Assembly (NCBI RefSeq): GCF_009901565.1
Contig: NZ_WXEW01000013.1
Span: 1 to 64,000, forward strand
DNA from: Herbidospora solisilvae
GTDB lineage: Bacteria; Actinomycetota; Actinomycetes; Streptosporangiales; Streptosporangiaceae
DNA: 64,000 bases
Direction: 5' to 3'
In this document: one piece after another, positions 55,601 to 63,639 of the stretch
Numbering within the stretch: the stretch's first letter is position 1
Layout of the letters: each line of letters starts with the position of its first letter
Made by a program: the position numbers and the translations under genes
Notes under the pieces: generated by a model
What the model was told of the DNA's origin: nothing
What the model saw: only the letters and a program-made list of their open reading frames with translations
Databases searched by the model: none

Positions 55601-56708
55601 CCTGACCCGCAGGCGACCCGTGGAGACCTACCTCGACCGCAGCCGCGCCGAGACCAGGGCCCTGGCCCTCAGCGCCGACGGCTCCCGGCTCGCCTCGGGC
55701 GGCATGGGCCCGTCGATCGTGATCCGCGAGCACGCGGTCCCGCTCTTCGGCGGCCACGACCAGGCCGTCAACGACCTCCAGATCAGCCCCGACGGCACGA
55801 CCGTCGCCTCGGCCGGCAGCGACCGGACCGTCCGCCTCTGGGACCTGACCGGGCGCCCCCTCGCCCTCCTCGACGGACATCCCGACCAGGTCAGGTCGAT
55901 CGCCTACAGCCCCGACGGCCGCGTGCTGGCGGCCGTCGGCCGCGACCACAGCCTCACCCTGTGGGACGTCCCCACCCTGCGGCGGCTGAGCGAGACGCAC
56001 TACGCGGGCACGGGCGCCACCACCAGCGTGGCCTTCGACCCCTCGGGCCGCACACTGGTGACGACCGCGATCAGCCGGTTCCGCTGGGACGTCACCGACC
56101 CCGCCGAACCCAAGCAGGCGCCGTTCGACGCCCCGCCCTACCTGTCGACCGTGGTCGCCTACAGCCCCCGCGACCCGCTCCTGGTCTCCGTCGGCCCGTC
56201 GGACATGCTGCTGCTCTGGAACACCGCCACGGACAAGGAGATCTCCCGGGTACGACCCGGCCACGGGTCGATCCTGGACGTCGCCTTCAGCCCCGACGGA
56301 ACGATGATCGCCACGTCGGGCGCCGACCGGACCGTCAAACTGCACGACCCGGCCGGCCGGACCGTCGACACCCTGACCGGACACACCGCCCCCGTGCACG
56401 CCGTCGCCTTCAGCGCCGACGGACGGCTGCTCGCCTCGGCCGGGGAGGACCGCACGATCATCGTGTGGGACCTGGCCGGCCGACGCCCCTTCGCCCGGCT
56501 GACCGGCCCCACCCTGCCCGTCAAGGCGCTCGCCTTCACCCCGTCGGGCGAACTGATCAGCGGCGACGACTCCGGCCGCATCATCCGCTGGTCCCTCGAC
56601 CCCGCCGAGGCGGCGGCCCGGTTGTGCCGGGAGTCCGGACGCGACCTCACCGCCGCCGAGTGGGACACCTACGCCGCCGGGCTCCCCCGTCAGGTGACCT
56701 GCGGTTGA
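52665..56708 (+). CDS. SARP-type regulator with P-loop ATPase, membrane helix and WD40 propeller
   Basis: 1347 residues in a fixed order. A winged helix and BTAD domain of the SARP/AfsR kind (about 1-245) comes first, then a P-loop ATPase with Walker A GASGSGKSSLLR (near 292) and Walker B LLVVDQFEE. A hydrophobic segment (about 645-668) follows, then WD40 repeats from about 735 to the end (SPDGTTVASAGSDRTVRLWD and similar). The helix implies a membrane-tethered DNA-binding sensor. No partner gene is obvious, but two SRPBCC genes flank it. The stop abuts the convergent gene's stop (TGATCA). The 138-base region before it holds a perfect -35-like TTGACA at 52589-52594. Confidence 0.94.
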   Translation: MEFNVLGTLQVIRDGGEVSLGDARKLRLTLAVLLAGAGRPHSAEALVEAVWGDRPPASARHNLYLYVHRLRRTLGDDVVTRGPGGYTLHAPGLDARRFRDLTAQGEAALEAGEAELAAKRLGEALRMWRGEAFEGFADCPPVAEAAGALEEARLAAAESWAAAMLRAGRPGESVAELTELVRRHPFREGLRGHLMLALYRSGRQAEALEGFHEAREVLDRELGVEPGLDLRRLHEAMLRGDEELIPLPSDSGECPYRGLAAFQAADAAWFFGREALRDRLVGLSDRLPLVAVYGASGSGKSSLLRAGLLGARPDGVLVTPGEHPLAEVPEETGVLLVVDQFEEVFTLCADEAERRAFVARLLEPGRRVVLGVRADFLGWLTRYPDLVEALAGEAQVLVGPPSTAELRDIVVGPAARAGLRVQPEMLAEIVAAAVAEPGGLPLVSHALLETWRAREGTLLSLEAYHGTGGVAGAIAQTAEQVYADLGPEERQVARQIFLRLSALGEGTEDTRRPVASTELVGIAAEPVVTGVLLRLAAARLVTLGEGSAEVAHEALIRNWPRLRGWLTDDRAALLVHRGVTEAARLWDDHRRDPGMLYRGSRLSSALTWAEEHPGEPNTLEAAFLAASRSAEQDEIVAVRRRNRLLKRLVAGIAALLLLAFVSGGVAVGQGREAERQQHIAASGRLSLTARFLLDTDPGLAGLLAVAAHRLTSDAETVGGVLSVAAAARRRVEVKPDGPGVYALAFSPDGGMMAAAGVDGTVAVWDRNHRRIATLKDHLTDVPLYVRSAAFSGDGRYLASTAREPVAKGARGSVVVWDTTTMKAVFTERLTELTPAMAFATDGRTVAVGHDDGTVEMWTLPARTRRSIDTGGPSIGSLAFGAGNSLLVATGPEQPVVLDVRTGHRHAEVPTRRVHRVIVSGETLVTASDSGGARFWRLTRDEVTSLFALPTSGPYAWEVSAPAGDRVAVADEDGMITVWDLTRRRPVETYLDRSRAETRALALSADGSRLASGGMGPSIVIREHAVPLFGGHDQAVNDLQISPDGTTVASAGSDRTVRLWDLTGRPLALLDGHPDQVRSIAYSPDGRVLAAVGRDHSLTLWDVPTLRRLSETHYAGTGATTSVAFDPSGRTLVTTAISRFRWDVTDPAEPKQAPFDAPPYLSTVVAYSPRDPLLVSVGPSDMLLLWNTATDKEISRVRPGHGSILDVAFSPDGTMIATSGADRTVKLHDPAGRTVDTLTGHTAPVHAVAFSADGRLLASAGEDRTIIVWDLAGRRPFARLTGPTLPVKALAFTPSGELISGDDSGRIIRWSLDPAEAAARLCRESGRDLTAAEWDTYAAGLPRQVTCG

Positions 56709-57113
56709 TCAGCAGGCGCGCAGCCCCGGCGTCCAGCCGCCCACGTTGGTGGTGAGCTGGCCGTAGCGCGTCGGCTCCCCGTCCAGGCGCAGCTTGTAAC
56801 TGCCGTAGAGGCCGGACACCCTGACATACCGCGCGTAGCCGTAGGGGACGGTGGAGTGCCAGAAGTACTGTCCGGTGCCGACGTCCTGGAGCTTGATGCC
56901 CAGGGTCGTGCCGCCGAGCGGCCCCGGGCAGTTCGTGGCGATGACCATGAGGTCGTGGCTGCCCGAGTTGGCGGCCACGGTCCCCGTCGTGCACGTGGTC
57001 CAGAACAGCGGGATGGAACAACTCGAACTGGCGGCCATCGCGGGAGGCGCCGCTCCGAGGAGAAGCGCCGAGATCGCCCCGGAGACGACGGCCAGCTTGT
57101 GGATCTTGCGCAT
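56709..57113 (-). CDS. Small secreted four-cysteine protein, unknown function
   Basis: 134 residues. A clear Sec signal peptide (MRKIHKLAVVSGAISALLLG) ends at AMA near residue 27. The mature part of about 105 residues has four cysteines (two disulfides likely) and is rich in Gly, Thr and Tyr, suggesting a beta fold. I do not recognise the family. ATG 57113 has AAGGAG upstream, and TATAAG/TATAGC sequences about 50-65 bases upstream may be its promoter. The 245-base divergent region to 57358 holds no other gene. Confidence 0.85.
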   Translation of the reverse strand: MRKIHKLAVVSGAISALLLGAAPPAMAASSSCSIPLFWTTCTTGTVAANSGSHDLMVIATNCPGPLGGTTLGIKLQDVGTGQYFWHSTVPYGYARYVRVSGLYGSYKLRLDGEPTRYGQLTTNVGGWTPGLRAC

Positions 57114-57358
57114 TCCGCTCCTTCAGGTCGGTTGAGCTGACGGGCGGAACGCTGGGCCATCGGCTTATACGCGAGCTATATCGGCTGGTGTCGATGGGTG
57201 GAGCCCCCGGTCTTTGCCCGGAGCGGAGTGCCGATCCCGCACCGGCGGGGCATGAACTACGCGCTCTCGCCCTGGTCAGCCCCGCCGCGCCGCTCCCCGG
57301 CGGCGTCTGACGGCACCCGATCCACCCGCACCGCCCCGACGACCTCAGGAGAACGACC

Positions 57359-57787
57359 ATGGCATCGACCTCGGTCAGCCGCGTCCTGCCCGCCTCCCCG
57401 CAGCAGGTCTGGGACCTCATCGGCGGGTTCCACGCCCTGCCCGACTGGCTCCCGTACATCCCCGAGAGCACCATGCTCCACGGTGGCCTCGTCCGCCGCC
57501 TGGTGACCCCGGACGGCGGGGTGATCGTGGAGCGCCTGCTGAGCTTCAGCGACGCCGAACGCCACTACAGCTACGCCATCCTCGAATCGCCCTTCCCCGC
57601 CATCGGCTACGTCGCCACCCTGCGGGTCTACCCGATCCCCGGCCGCGAGGACGCCGCCGAGGCGTTGTGGTCCGGATGCTTCACCCCGGAGGGAGTGAGC
57701 GACAGGGAGGTGGTCGACCTGTTCACCACCATCTACCGCGACGGCCTGGAGGCCCTCCACGACACGCTGGCGAACCGAACCCCCTGA
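57359..57787 (+). CDS. SRPBCC (START-like) family protein
   Basis: 142 residues, paralogous along its whole length to the protein at 52107-52526: shared MAST start, PDWLP, GGxVRRL, GVIVERL and FTPEGVS. AGGAGA lies before ATG 57359. It probably binds a small hydrophobic ligand or acts as a cyclase/dehydratase-like protein; nothing fixes the function. It is convergent with the LRR gene, with stops five bases apart. Confidence 0.92.
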   Translation: MASTSVSRVLPASPQQVWDLIGGFHALPDWLPYIPESTMLHGGLVRRLVTPDGGVIVERLLSFSDAERHYSYAILESPFPAIGYVATLRVYPIPGREDAAEALWSGCFTPEGVSDREVVDLFTTIYRDGLEALHDTLANRTP

Positions 57788-57792
57788 CCGGG

Positions 57793-58845
57793 TCACTCCG
57801 CGACGGAGATGTACGGTCCCGCCCGGCGGTCGTGCGGTTCGGAGAGGTCGATCTCGACCCCGGGCAGGGCGGCGCGGAGGCGTTCGCCCATGGGCTCGGA
57901 GACGAAGTGGTGGTGCAGGTCGAGCCGGCGCAGGTGGGTGAGGGGCTGGCCGGTCAGCAGGGCCTCGACTCCGTCGTCGGTCAGGCTGCCCATGGCCAGG
58001 CTGAGCTCCTCCAGCCGGGAGACGACCGGCGCGGCGGCGAGGGCGGCTGCCACCTCGTCCTGGAACTCGCAGTCGCACAGGCCCAGTCGCCGCAGCGCGG
58101 GCAGGCCGGTGCCGTCGAGGATGCCTGCGAGGTCGCCCAGCGTCGCGCCGCCGCCGTATTCGGGCGTGCCGAGCCACAACTCCAGGTGCTCCAGCGCGGG
58201 CAGCTCGCTGTCTCCGATCGCCCGCACGACCCCTTCGGGCAGCCCCCCGGTCTCGAACCGCAGGATCCTGAGCGACGCGTGGCTGACGGGCTTCAGCTCA
58301 AGACCCTCACCGCCCCGGACGTCCAGCCGCTCCAGCAGGGGGAAGGCCTCCAGGATCGGCGTGATGTCGCCCTGGGCGATCCAGGAGATCTGGTATTCGG
58401 GATCGGTGCAGCCGAGGAACAACGATCGTAAGCGGGGGAGCCGGTGGGCGTTGGCGGCGAGCACCGCCGGCGCGTGGCGGGCGCTGATCCCGGGGGCCAC
58501 GATGGCCCCGATTCGCGACCCGTCGGCGACGGCGAGCAGATCCTCCAGCCCCGCGGCGTATCCGGCCTCGTCGGCCTCCTCGTACATCTCAGCGCCGTGC
58601 AGGGGCCAGGCCACAAGGGCGGGATCGGCTTTGACGCGGCCGTCGAGCAGCCGATATCCGGCGACGGGGAGCCCGGCGAAGGTCTCCCGGTGGGCACCCA
58701 TCCTGTCGACGTCGTAGAACCCGGATTCAGGCACGAACGTCTCCCCGCAGTCGCGCGGGTCGGCCGCTCTCCCGCGATAGTGCGCGTCGAGATATCGGTC
58801 GTATTCGCGGTCGTCGGCGTATATCTCGTCGCCCTGGAAGATCAT
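57793..58845 (-). CDS. STM4015-family leucine-rich-repeat protein
   Basis: 350 residues. After an N-terminal acidic segment there are leucine-rich repeats from about 130 to 330 (LPRLRSLFLG, FPLLERLDV, LPALEHLELWLG, LPALRRLGLCDC, VSRLEELSLAMG, LTHLRRLDLHHH) of the ribonuclease-inhibitor type, as in STM4015-family proteins. It is cytosolic and presumably a protein-binding scaffold. Divergent from the lipoprotein gene with only 18 bases between starts. Confidence 0.88.
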   Translation of the reverse strand: MIFQGDEIYADDREYDRYLDAHYRGRAADPRDCGETFVPESGFYDVDRMGAHRETFAGLPVAGYRLLDGRVKADPALVAWPLHGAEMYEEADEAGYAAGLEDLLAVADGSRIGAIVAPGISARHAPAVLAANAHRLPRLRSLFLGCTDPEYQISWIAQGDITPILEAFPLLERLDVRGGEGLELKPVSHASLRILRFETGGLPEGVVRAIGDSELPALEHLELWLGTPEYGGGATLGDLAGILDGTGLPALRRLGLCDCEFQDEVAAALAAAPVVSRLEELSLAMGSLTDDGVEALLTGQPLTHLRRLDLHHHFVSEPMGERLRAALPGVEIDLSEPHDRRAGPYISVAE

Positions 58846-58863
58846 GCGCCATCCTTACCAGGA

Positions 58864-59223
58864 ATGGCCGACAATTCGACGGTGAGAAGACTGGCCGTCT
58901 GCGCCGCCCTGCTGACGCTGGTGGCCTGCGGGCCCAGCCATGAGGATCTCGTCCTGCGCTCTCTTCCCGAACTGGAGCGGGTGGCCAGGACGATCGGCCC
59001 CGACGCCTCCGGGAAGCGCACGATCGCGGGGATCGAGTTCCTGGACGTCTACCGCTTCCGCGACCGCGTCTACTTCGTGACGGGCGAGGCCGTGGAGGGA
59101 GTGGACCCCTTTGGCTATGTCTGGAGCCCGGAGAGACCACCGGCCCACGAGATCAACGGGGGCGCCGCCTCGACCTTCGAACATCTGCGGGGCGAGTGGT
59201 ACAGCTGGAGCGACTTCTACTGA
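58864..59223 (+). CDS. Small putative lipoprotein
   Basis: 119 residues. A short basic N-terminus and hydrophobic stretch end in the lipobox LVAC (Cys near 24), so the mature 96-residue protein should be lipid-anchored outside the membrane. An in-frame GTG at 58882 would give a shorter, more standard signal peptide. No family recognised; the mature part is mixed alpha/beta with several aromatic residues near the end (GEWYSWSDFY). A bidirectional terminator follows. Confidence 0.8.
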   Translation: MADNSTVRRLAVCAALLTLVACGPSHEDLVLRSLPELERVARTIGPDASGKRTIAGIEFLDVYRFRDRVYFVTGEAVEGVDPFGYVWSPERPPAHEINGGAASTFEHLRGEWYSWSDFY

Positions 59224-59257
59224 GCGCAGGTGCGCGGGTGAGTCGGCCGGGCAACAC

Positions 59258-59288
59258 TGAGGGCGAGCACCTAACGTGCTCGCCCTCA
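59258..59288. terminator. Bidirectional hairpin terminator
   Basis: TGAGGGCGAGCAC, CTAAC, GTGCTCGCCCTCA: a perfect 13-base stem with a five-base loop, between the convergent lipoprotein and NAGPA/phosphoesterase genes. Confidence 0.9.
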
Positions 59289-59348
59289 GTCAGGCCGCCC
59301 GGTGCGTCGGACCGCTCAGGAGCCGATCCGCGGCGGTCGCGGCCAGGG

Positions 59349-62300
59349 TCACCTGCCGCGCACGACCTGGATCGTCTTCGACGTCGTGATCGGCGCGAGC
59401 GAGCTGTCGTCGGTGTAGGCGCGCATCGAGTCGTTCGTCACCGTCACGGTCACCGTGCCGGGGTTCAGCGCGGTGAGCGTCCGGGTGCGCGGGTCGAGGA
59501 TCGCGACCCTGCCCTTGCGGAGGGCCGTGTCGATGGCATCTTGCCCGCTGCCGATCGCCAGGTTGGACGAGCCGCTCCAGCCGACCGACATCGGGTACCG
59601 CAGCGGCACCACACGCGTGCCCGTCGACACGCCCGCCGGCTGCACGATGCCGCCCGAGAGCTGCGCCGTCTCGTTCACCTCGAGCGAGTCCGGGGTGGTG
59701 AGCGTGATGGACTGCGCGAAGGCGCGCACCTCGGCCTCGAGCCACTGCTTGTCCGCGTCCCGCCGCGAGTCGACGGACCAGTTGACCCACCCGGTGAAAC
59801 CGCCGCGGTCCGGCGTGCCGTACGGGTCCTTGCCCGACGACGGCAGCACCATGTACGGCACGCCTTCGAGGCGGTGGACGTCGGCGATCTGGGCGTGGGA
59901 TCCGACCATCGCGGCGCCCTTGCCCGTGGAGTCGCGGAAGTCCGTGAGCATGTGCTCGACGAGCGCGACCTCGTCACGGTCGCCGAGCTGACTGGAATCG
60001 GTCTCGGCGGGGTCGTCCACCGGGTGGTGGGCGAACACCACGACGTTGTGCACCGACGCGTCATTCTCGGCGTCCTGGAGCGCCTTCTGCAGCATCGGCA
60101 GCTGGTCCCACGCCGTCGAGCGCAGCGAGCCGAGCGAGCTGGCGAGCAGGATGAACCGCGTGCCCTTGTGGTCGAACGTCCGGTACGGCCGCCCGAACTC
60201 GTTGGTGAAGTTCGTCAGGTCGGACTGGACGTTGTTGAGGCCGTAGGACTCGTGGTTGCCCGGCACGTAGTAGCACGGGATCGAGCCGGCGTCCGGGTCC
60301 GGCGTGCTGTCCTCCGACGGCTCCTGCCCGACCGGGACGAGGTCGCACCCGGCGTCGGTGAGCACCTGGCGGGCCAGCGTGAGGTCCTGCGGCAGGCCGC
60401 GGTCGGTGATGTCACCGTTGAGGACGATCAGGTCCGGCTCCGTCTTGCGGATCCGCTTGACGGCCGCCGTCGCGACCTGGGTCAGCGCCGGGTTGTCGGC
60501 CGTGAACTGCACGTCCGACAGCGTGGCGAACCGCCACGTGCCGGGGCCCTCGGGCAGCGAGCCGTCGTCGGAGATCAGCGGGTCGGGCCTGAGGCCGGGC
60601 TGGGCGGGCAGGTCGATCGACGTCGGGACGTCGGCCTCGATGCGGTCCAGGACGAACGTGCCCGCCTTCTGCTGGGGGACGCTCGTGTTGATGCCCTGGA
60701 AGCCCGAGACCGAGATCGGGAACGGCGTGCTCGCCGGCAGCGTGAACGACGCGTACTGCCAGTCGTCGCTCGCGGTCAGGGCGGTGCCGTAGACGCCGGT
60801 GCCCTTGCCGGTCGCGTCGGTGTAGGCCAGGTAGGTCAGGCCGTTCGGCACGCTGATGCTCGACTTGATCCGCATCCGCAGGCGCAGCGGCTGGCCGGGC
60901 ACGCCGACGCGCCGGGCCGCCGACGCCGCCGTGATGCCCACGTTGCGCATCGCGGTGAAGTCGATCCGCAGACCGTCGGGATCCACCGAGAACGTCGTGG
61001 CCGCGGTGCTGTTGTTGCGCCAGCGGGCGAGCACGTCGTCGTCGAAGTCGTAGACCGTCTTGGTCTCCACGCCGACCGTGATCGGCAGCTGGACCGACGT
61101 GCCGCCGACCGCGACCGTGAGGATCGTGCCCGCGGCGGTCAGCGGGGTGATCTTCAGCTTGCCGTCCACGGGCTTGATGTCGACGACGTCGTGGTCGTAG
61201 TCGAGCGCGAGGTCCCGCGGGTCGATCGGGGCCGTGTACCCCTGGGCGTCACGGCCGGTCACGGAGACGGTGACCGCGTTGGCGGGCGTCGCCTCGGCGA
61301 TCGAGAGTCGCTGGGACGACAACTCGACGCTGCTGACCGGGTCGAGCACGGTGACCTTCGCGGGCCGCGCCACGGTGGGACCCACCCGAGCGTCGACCGT
61401 GATCCGGCCGTTCGGCTCGGCCGGCGCCACGAGTGTCCCGCCTTCGACGGACCCTCCGTTGGCGGACCACCGTACGGACTCCGGGTCGACGCTCACCGGC
61501 GTCAGATGGTCGTCGACGCCGTCCGCGACGAGCGGAAGGCGCAGCCCCGGGAAGACCTTCAGGCCGCCGTCGGCCGACGCCGCACCCGGCGCGGGCCTGA
61601 TGAGGAGCTCGTGCAGCCTGCCGTCGCCCTTCGCGACGAACACGCCGACGCCGTTCGGGTCGTTGCGCTCGCGCCCGTCGGACGGGACGTTGCGGACGGT
61701 CGCCTCGTCGCGGCCGAGCGCGCGGGCGACCATCGTGGTCGAGCCGCCCCCGTCGAGGTTGACCGCGGTCTCCACGCCCATCGCGACGAGGTCACGCGCC
61801 TCCTTGTCGATCCCGACGCCGCCCTTGCCGGTGCCGCCCGGCCCGTCCCAGGTGGCGAGCACGAGCGTGCGACCGCCGTCCTTGAAGCCGAGCGCGGTGC
61901 GCGGGGCGATCGAGGGATCAAGGCCGCCGACGACCCGGCCGCCGGTGACGATGGTGCCGCCGTGGCCGAGCGCGAACTTCATCGTCTTCGCGACGTCGTC
62001 AGCGAGCGCGTAGCTGAGCGTCACCGGATCGCCGGGCCGCAGCGCCCGGATCGCCGTCGCCGCGGCACCACGCCCGACCAGCACGAAGCCGCCGTCCGGA
62101 ATCGTCCCCGACCCCGCAGGACCAGCGGGCGTGACCGACACGACGGACCCGTTCTGGACCAGCACCTCGGCGATCTGGTCGTTCGCCACGCCCGTCAGGC
62201 CGCGGTTACGGCTGTAGTCGCCCCACGCGGAGGTGAACGCGATCAGGCCGTCCGCGGGCACCCCGCCGCCGTTGGCGGCGTTGACGGACAGGACCGTGTG

Positions 62301-62825
62301 GTCCGCGCCCGCGAAGTTCGCGGCCGCGTCGACCATGAGGTTCACGAGCTGGGCGACGCCGTCCCTGCTGACGCCGACGTGCTGCCGGCCGCCGATGTCG
62401 GCGGTCTTGACGAGCTGCCCGTCCTGAATCTCGCCACCGAGCGCCGCGTTGGAGTTGCCGATGTCGAAGAACTCGCCATTGACACCCGCGACGGCCCCGG
62501 CCTTGTTGGCGGCCACGCTGAGCGGCCCGCCGAACGCGACCGGCCCGGCGGTCAGCAGATCGGTGCCGACCGCACTGTTGGACAGGTCCACGGTGAGGAA
62601 CTGCGCGTCGTACCAGCCCTTCTGGTCGACCGCCTTAACATGCTGTAACTCGATCCCCGGACCGATCCTCTCGGTCGTGTTGATCAGGGGAATTCCGCCG
62701 GTCACCGGCGCAGGCGGACCGCCGTCCGCGTAAGCGGCGGCAGGCGCGACCGTCAGCGTGGTCGCCGCGGCGAGCGCCACCAGCAGCAGCTTCGTACGTG
62801 GATGGTTCGAGACCATCGATTTCAT
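59349..62825 (-). CDS. Secreted phosphodiester glycosidase (NAGPA) - metallophosphoesterase fusion
   Basis: 1158 residues. A signal peptide ends near AYADG (35). The NAGPA domain (about 100-400) includes VNGEFFD and VNLDGGGSTTMV. Ig-like and carbohydrate-binding-like segments fill 400-750. A calcineurin-like phosphoesterase domain (about 770-1010) has NGDITDRG, VPGNHES and VVFAHHP. Two metal-ligand motifs are altered: the first reads SDVQ rather than DxH, and the last reads GSHAQ rather than GHxH. A final bacterial Ig-like domain ends in VTVTNDSM. It probably trims phosphodiester-linked sugars or wall polymers outside the cell. Confidence 0.92.
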   Translation of the reverse strand: MKSMVSNHPRTKLLLVALAAATTLTVAPAAAYADGGPPAPVTGGIPLINTTERIGPGIELQHVKAVDQKGWYDAQFLTVDLSNSAVGTDLLTAGPVAFGGPLSVAANKAGAVAGVNGEFFDIGNSNAALGGEIQDGQLVKTADIGGRQHVGVSRDGVAQLVNLMVDAAANFAGADHTVLSVNAANGGGVPADGLIAFTSAWGDYSRNRGLTGVANDQIAEVLVQNGSVVSVTPAGPAGSGTIPDGGFVLVGRGAAATAIRALRPGDPVTLSYALADDVAKTMKFALGHGGTIVTGGRVVGGLDPSIAPRTALGFKDGGRTLVLATWDGPGGTGKGGVGIDKEARDLVAMGVETAVNLDGGGSTTMVARALGRDEATVRNVPSDGRERNDPNGVGVFVAKGDGRLHELLIRPAPGAASADGGLKVFPGLRLPLVADGVDDHLTPVSVDPESVRWSANGGSVEGGTLVAPAEPNGRITVDARVGPTVARPAKVTVLDPVSSVELSSQRLSIAEATPANAVTVSVTGRDAQGYTAPIDPRDLALDYDHDVVDIKPVDGKLKITPLTAAGTILTVAVGGTSVQLPITVGVETKTVYDFDDDVLARWRNNSTAATTFSVDPDGLRIDFTAMRNVGITAASAARRVGVPGQPLRLRMRIKSSISVPNGLTYLAYTDATGKGTGVYGTALTASDDWQYASFTLPASTPFPISVSGFQGINTSVPQQKAGTFVLDRIEADVPTSIDLPAQPGLRPDPLISDDGSLPEGPGTWRFATLSDVQFTADNPALTQVATAAVKRIRKTEPDLIVLNGDITDRGLPQDLTLARQVLTDAGCDLVPVGQEPSEDSTPDPDAGSIPCYYVPGNHESYGLNNVQSDLTNFTNEFGRPYRTFDHKGTRFILLASSLGSLRSTAWDQLPMLQKALQDAENDASVHNVVVFAHHPVDDPAETDSSQLGDRDEVALVEHMLTDFRDSTGKGAAMVGSHAQIADVHRLEGVPYMVLPSSGKDPYGTPDRGGFTGWVNWSVDSRRDADKQWLEAEVRAFAQSITLTTPDSLEVNETAQLSGGIVQPAGVSTGTRVVPLRYPMSVGWSGSSNLAIGSGQDAIDTALRKGRVAILDPRTRTLTALNPGTVTVTVTNDSMRAYTDDSSLAPITTSKTIQVVRGR

Positions 62826-63319
62826 CGGTACCTCGGGTCAAGTGATGACACGGGGGAAACACCCCCCGCTGCGCCCAGTTGGATCAAGGGCACAAGCACC
62901 TGATTGAAGAGATCACCGAAGAAGCCCTGGTGACGCCACTACGAGCAGGCAATGAAGCCTGGCGGAAGAGGCGTCGGCCGGCATCGCTGCAGATGACCGG
63001 CGGCGCACAGATCGACAGATCCGAGAACAGGGCCACCAGGTTGGCGGCAAGGTTGACGCCAGCCAGGAACCCCGTCTCACCCCCCTCGATGAGATTGATC
63101 GCAAACAAGGCGAAGCGAGCAGATATCCGAGCGAAGCGAGAGCCGACCGAGCGAAGCGAGGCCTGTCGAGGGAGCGCGAGGGGCGGAGCCCCTCGCAAGG
63201 AGCGAGAGCGACCCGGAGCGCCAGCGACGTCGGGACCGCGAAGCGGGCCGGGGGAGCGTGAGGGGGCGAAGCCCCCTGACAGCGGGGGGTTCGGGGGGTC
63301 GTCCCCCCGTATAAAGGAA
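62826..63319. other. Gene-free region with GCGAAGCGAG repeats and hairpins
   Basis: About 490 bases with no credible gene. GCGAAGCGAG or close variants occur near 63108, 63131 and 63151. Perfect hairpins follow: GCGAGGGGC/GGA/GCCCCTCGC at 63176-63196, AGGGGGC/GAA/GCCCCCT at 63261-63277, and CGGGGGG/TCGT/CCCCCCG at 63292-63309. Open frames crossing it are of the kind produced by such repeats. The first 50 bases presumably hold the promoter of the NAGPA gene. Confidence 0.75.
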
Positions 63320-63364
63320 GGAGACCCGTGGCAGATGCCCAAAGGGCATCAACCACAGGTCTCC
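63320..63364. terminator. Long hairpin directly downstream of the tRNA-Val 3' end
   Basis: Nested arms GGAGACC/GGTCTCC, GTGG/CCAC and GATGCCC-AAA-GGGCATC form one long stem. Placed just past the tRNA 3' end on the minus strand, it looks like the original tRNA transcript's terminator. Confidence 0.7.
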
Positions 63365-63371
63365 CGTCTCC

Positions 63372-63421
63372 TGGTGGACGATACAGGGATTGAACCTGTG
63401 ACCTCTTCCGTGTCAGGGAAA
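63372..63421 (-). other. 3' half of tRNA-Val(GAC), candidate attachment site
   Basis: Read on the minus strand, this 50-base segment runs from the anticodon stem (TTCC, loop CTGACAC with anticodon GAC, GGAA) through the T arm (ACAGG, TTCAATC, CCTGT) to ATCGTCC-A-CCA. The 5' acceptor strand GGACGAT and the D arm are absent; unrelated sequence takes their place. Tyrosine-recombinase elements that use tRNA 3' ends leave exactly such a fragment at the far end. By this orientation the element lies to the right, with the intact tRNA beyond the window. Confidence 0.8.
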
Positions 63422-63524
63422 TTTCGCGGGTCGATCTAAGTCGGGCTTAGTCATCCTCGGAATCTCTCACCTGCATCAACGCTCTGAGGGGGTCGTGGTG
63501 GGTCTCGGGAAGTCGGATGGCATT

Positions 63525-63553
63525 GGCTCCCAAAACTGGCTCCCGTGGCTCCC
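63525..63553. repeat. Three GGCTCCC direct repeats near the attachment site
   Basis: GGCTCCC at 63525-63531, 63538-63544 and 63547-63553, about 105 bases inside the presumed element end. They could be recombinase arm sites; nothing else in 63422-63639 looks like a gene. Confidence 0.45.
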
Positions 63554-63639
63554 TCATGCAGGGAAACGGCAAGATGAGTCATGGCCAATGATTTCATCTG
63601 CCAGACGTCAACAGCCAAGTAGATCTGACTAGCCATTTT

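Noticed and set aside
63100-63310. CRISPR-like array
   Set aside because: Repeats are short, irregularly spaced and self-complementary, with no unique spacers of constant length.
62884-63356. Three overlapping minus-strand frames across the same repeats
   Set aside because: They encode low-complexity Pro/Ser/Arg sequence from GCGAAGCGAG repeats and have no ribosome sites.
62879-63439. A 186-codon plus-strand frame ending in VDDTGIEPVTSSVSG
   Set aside because: This peptide is what results from reading through the complement of a tRNA 3' end; the rest crosses repeats and hairpins.
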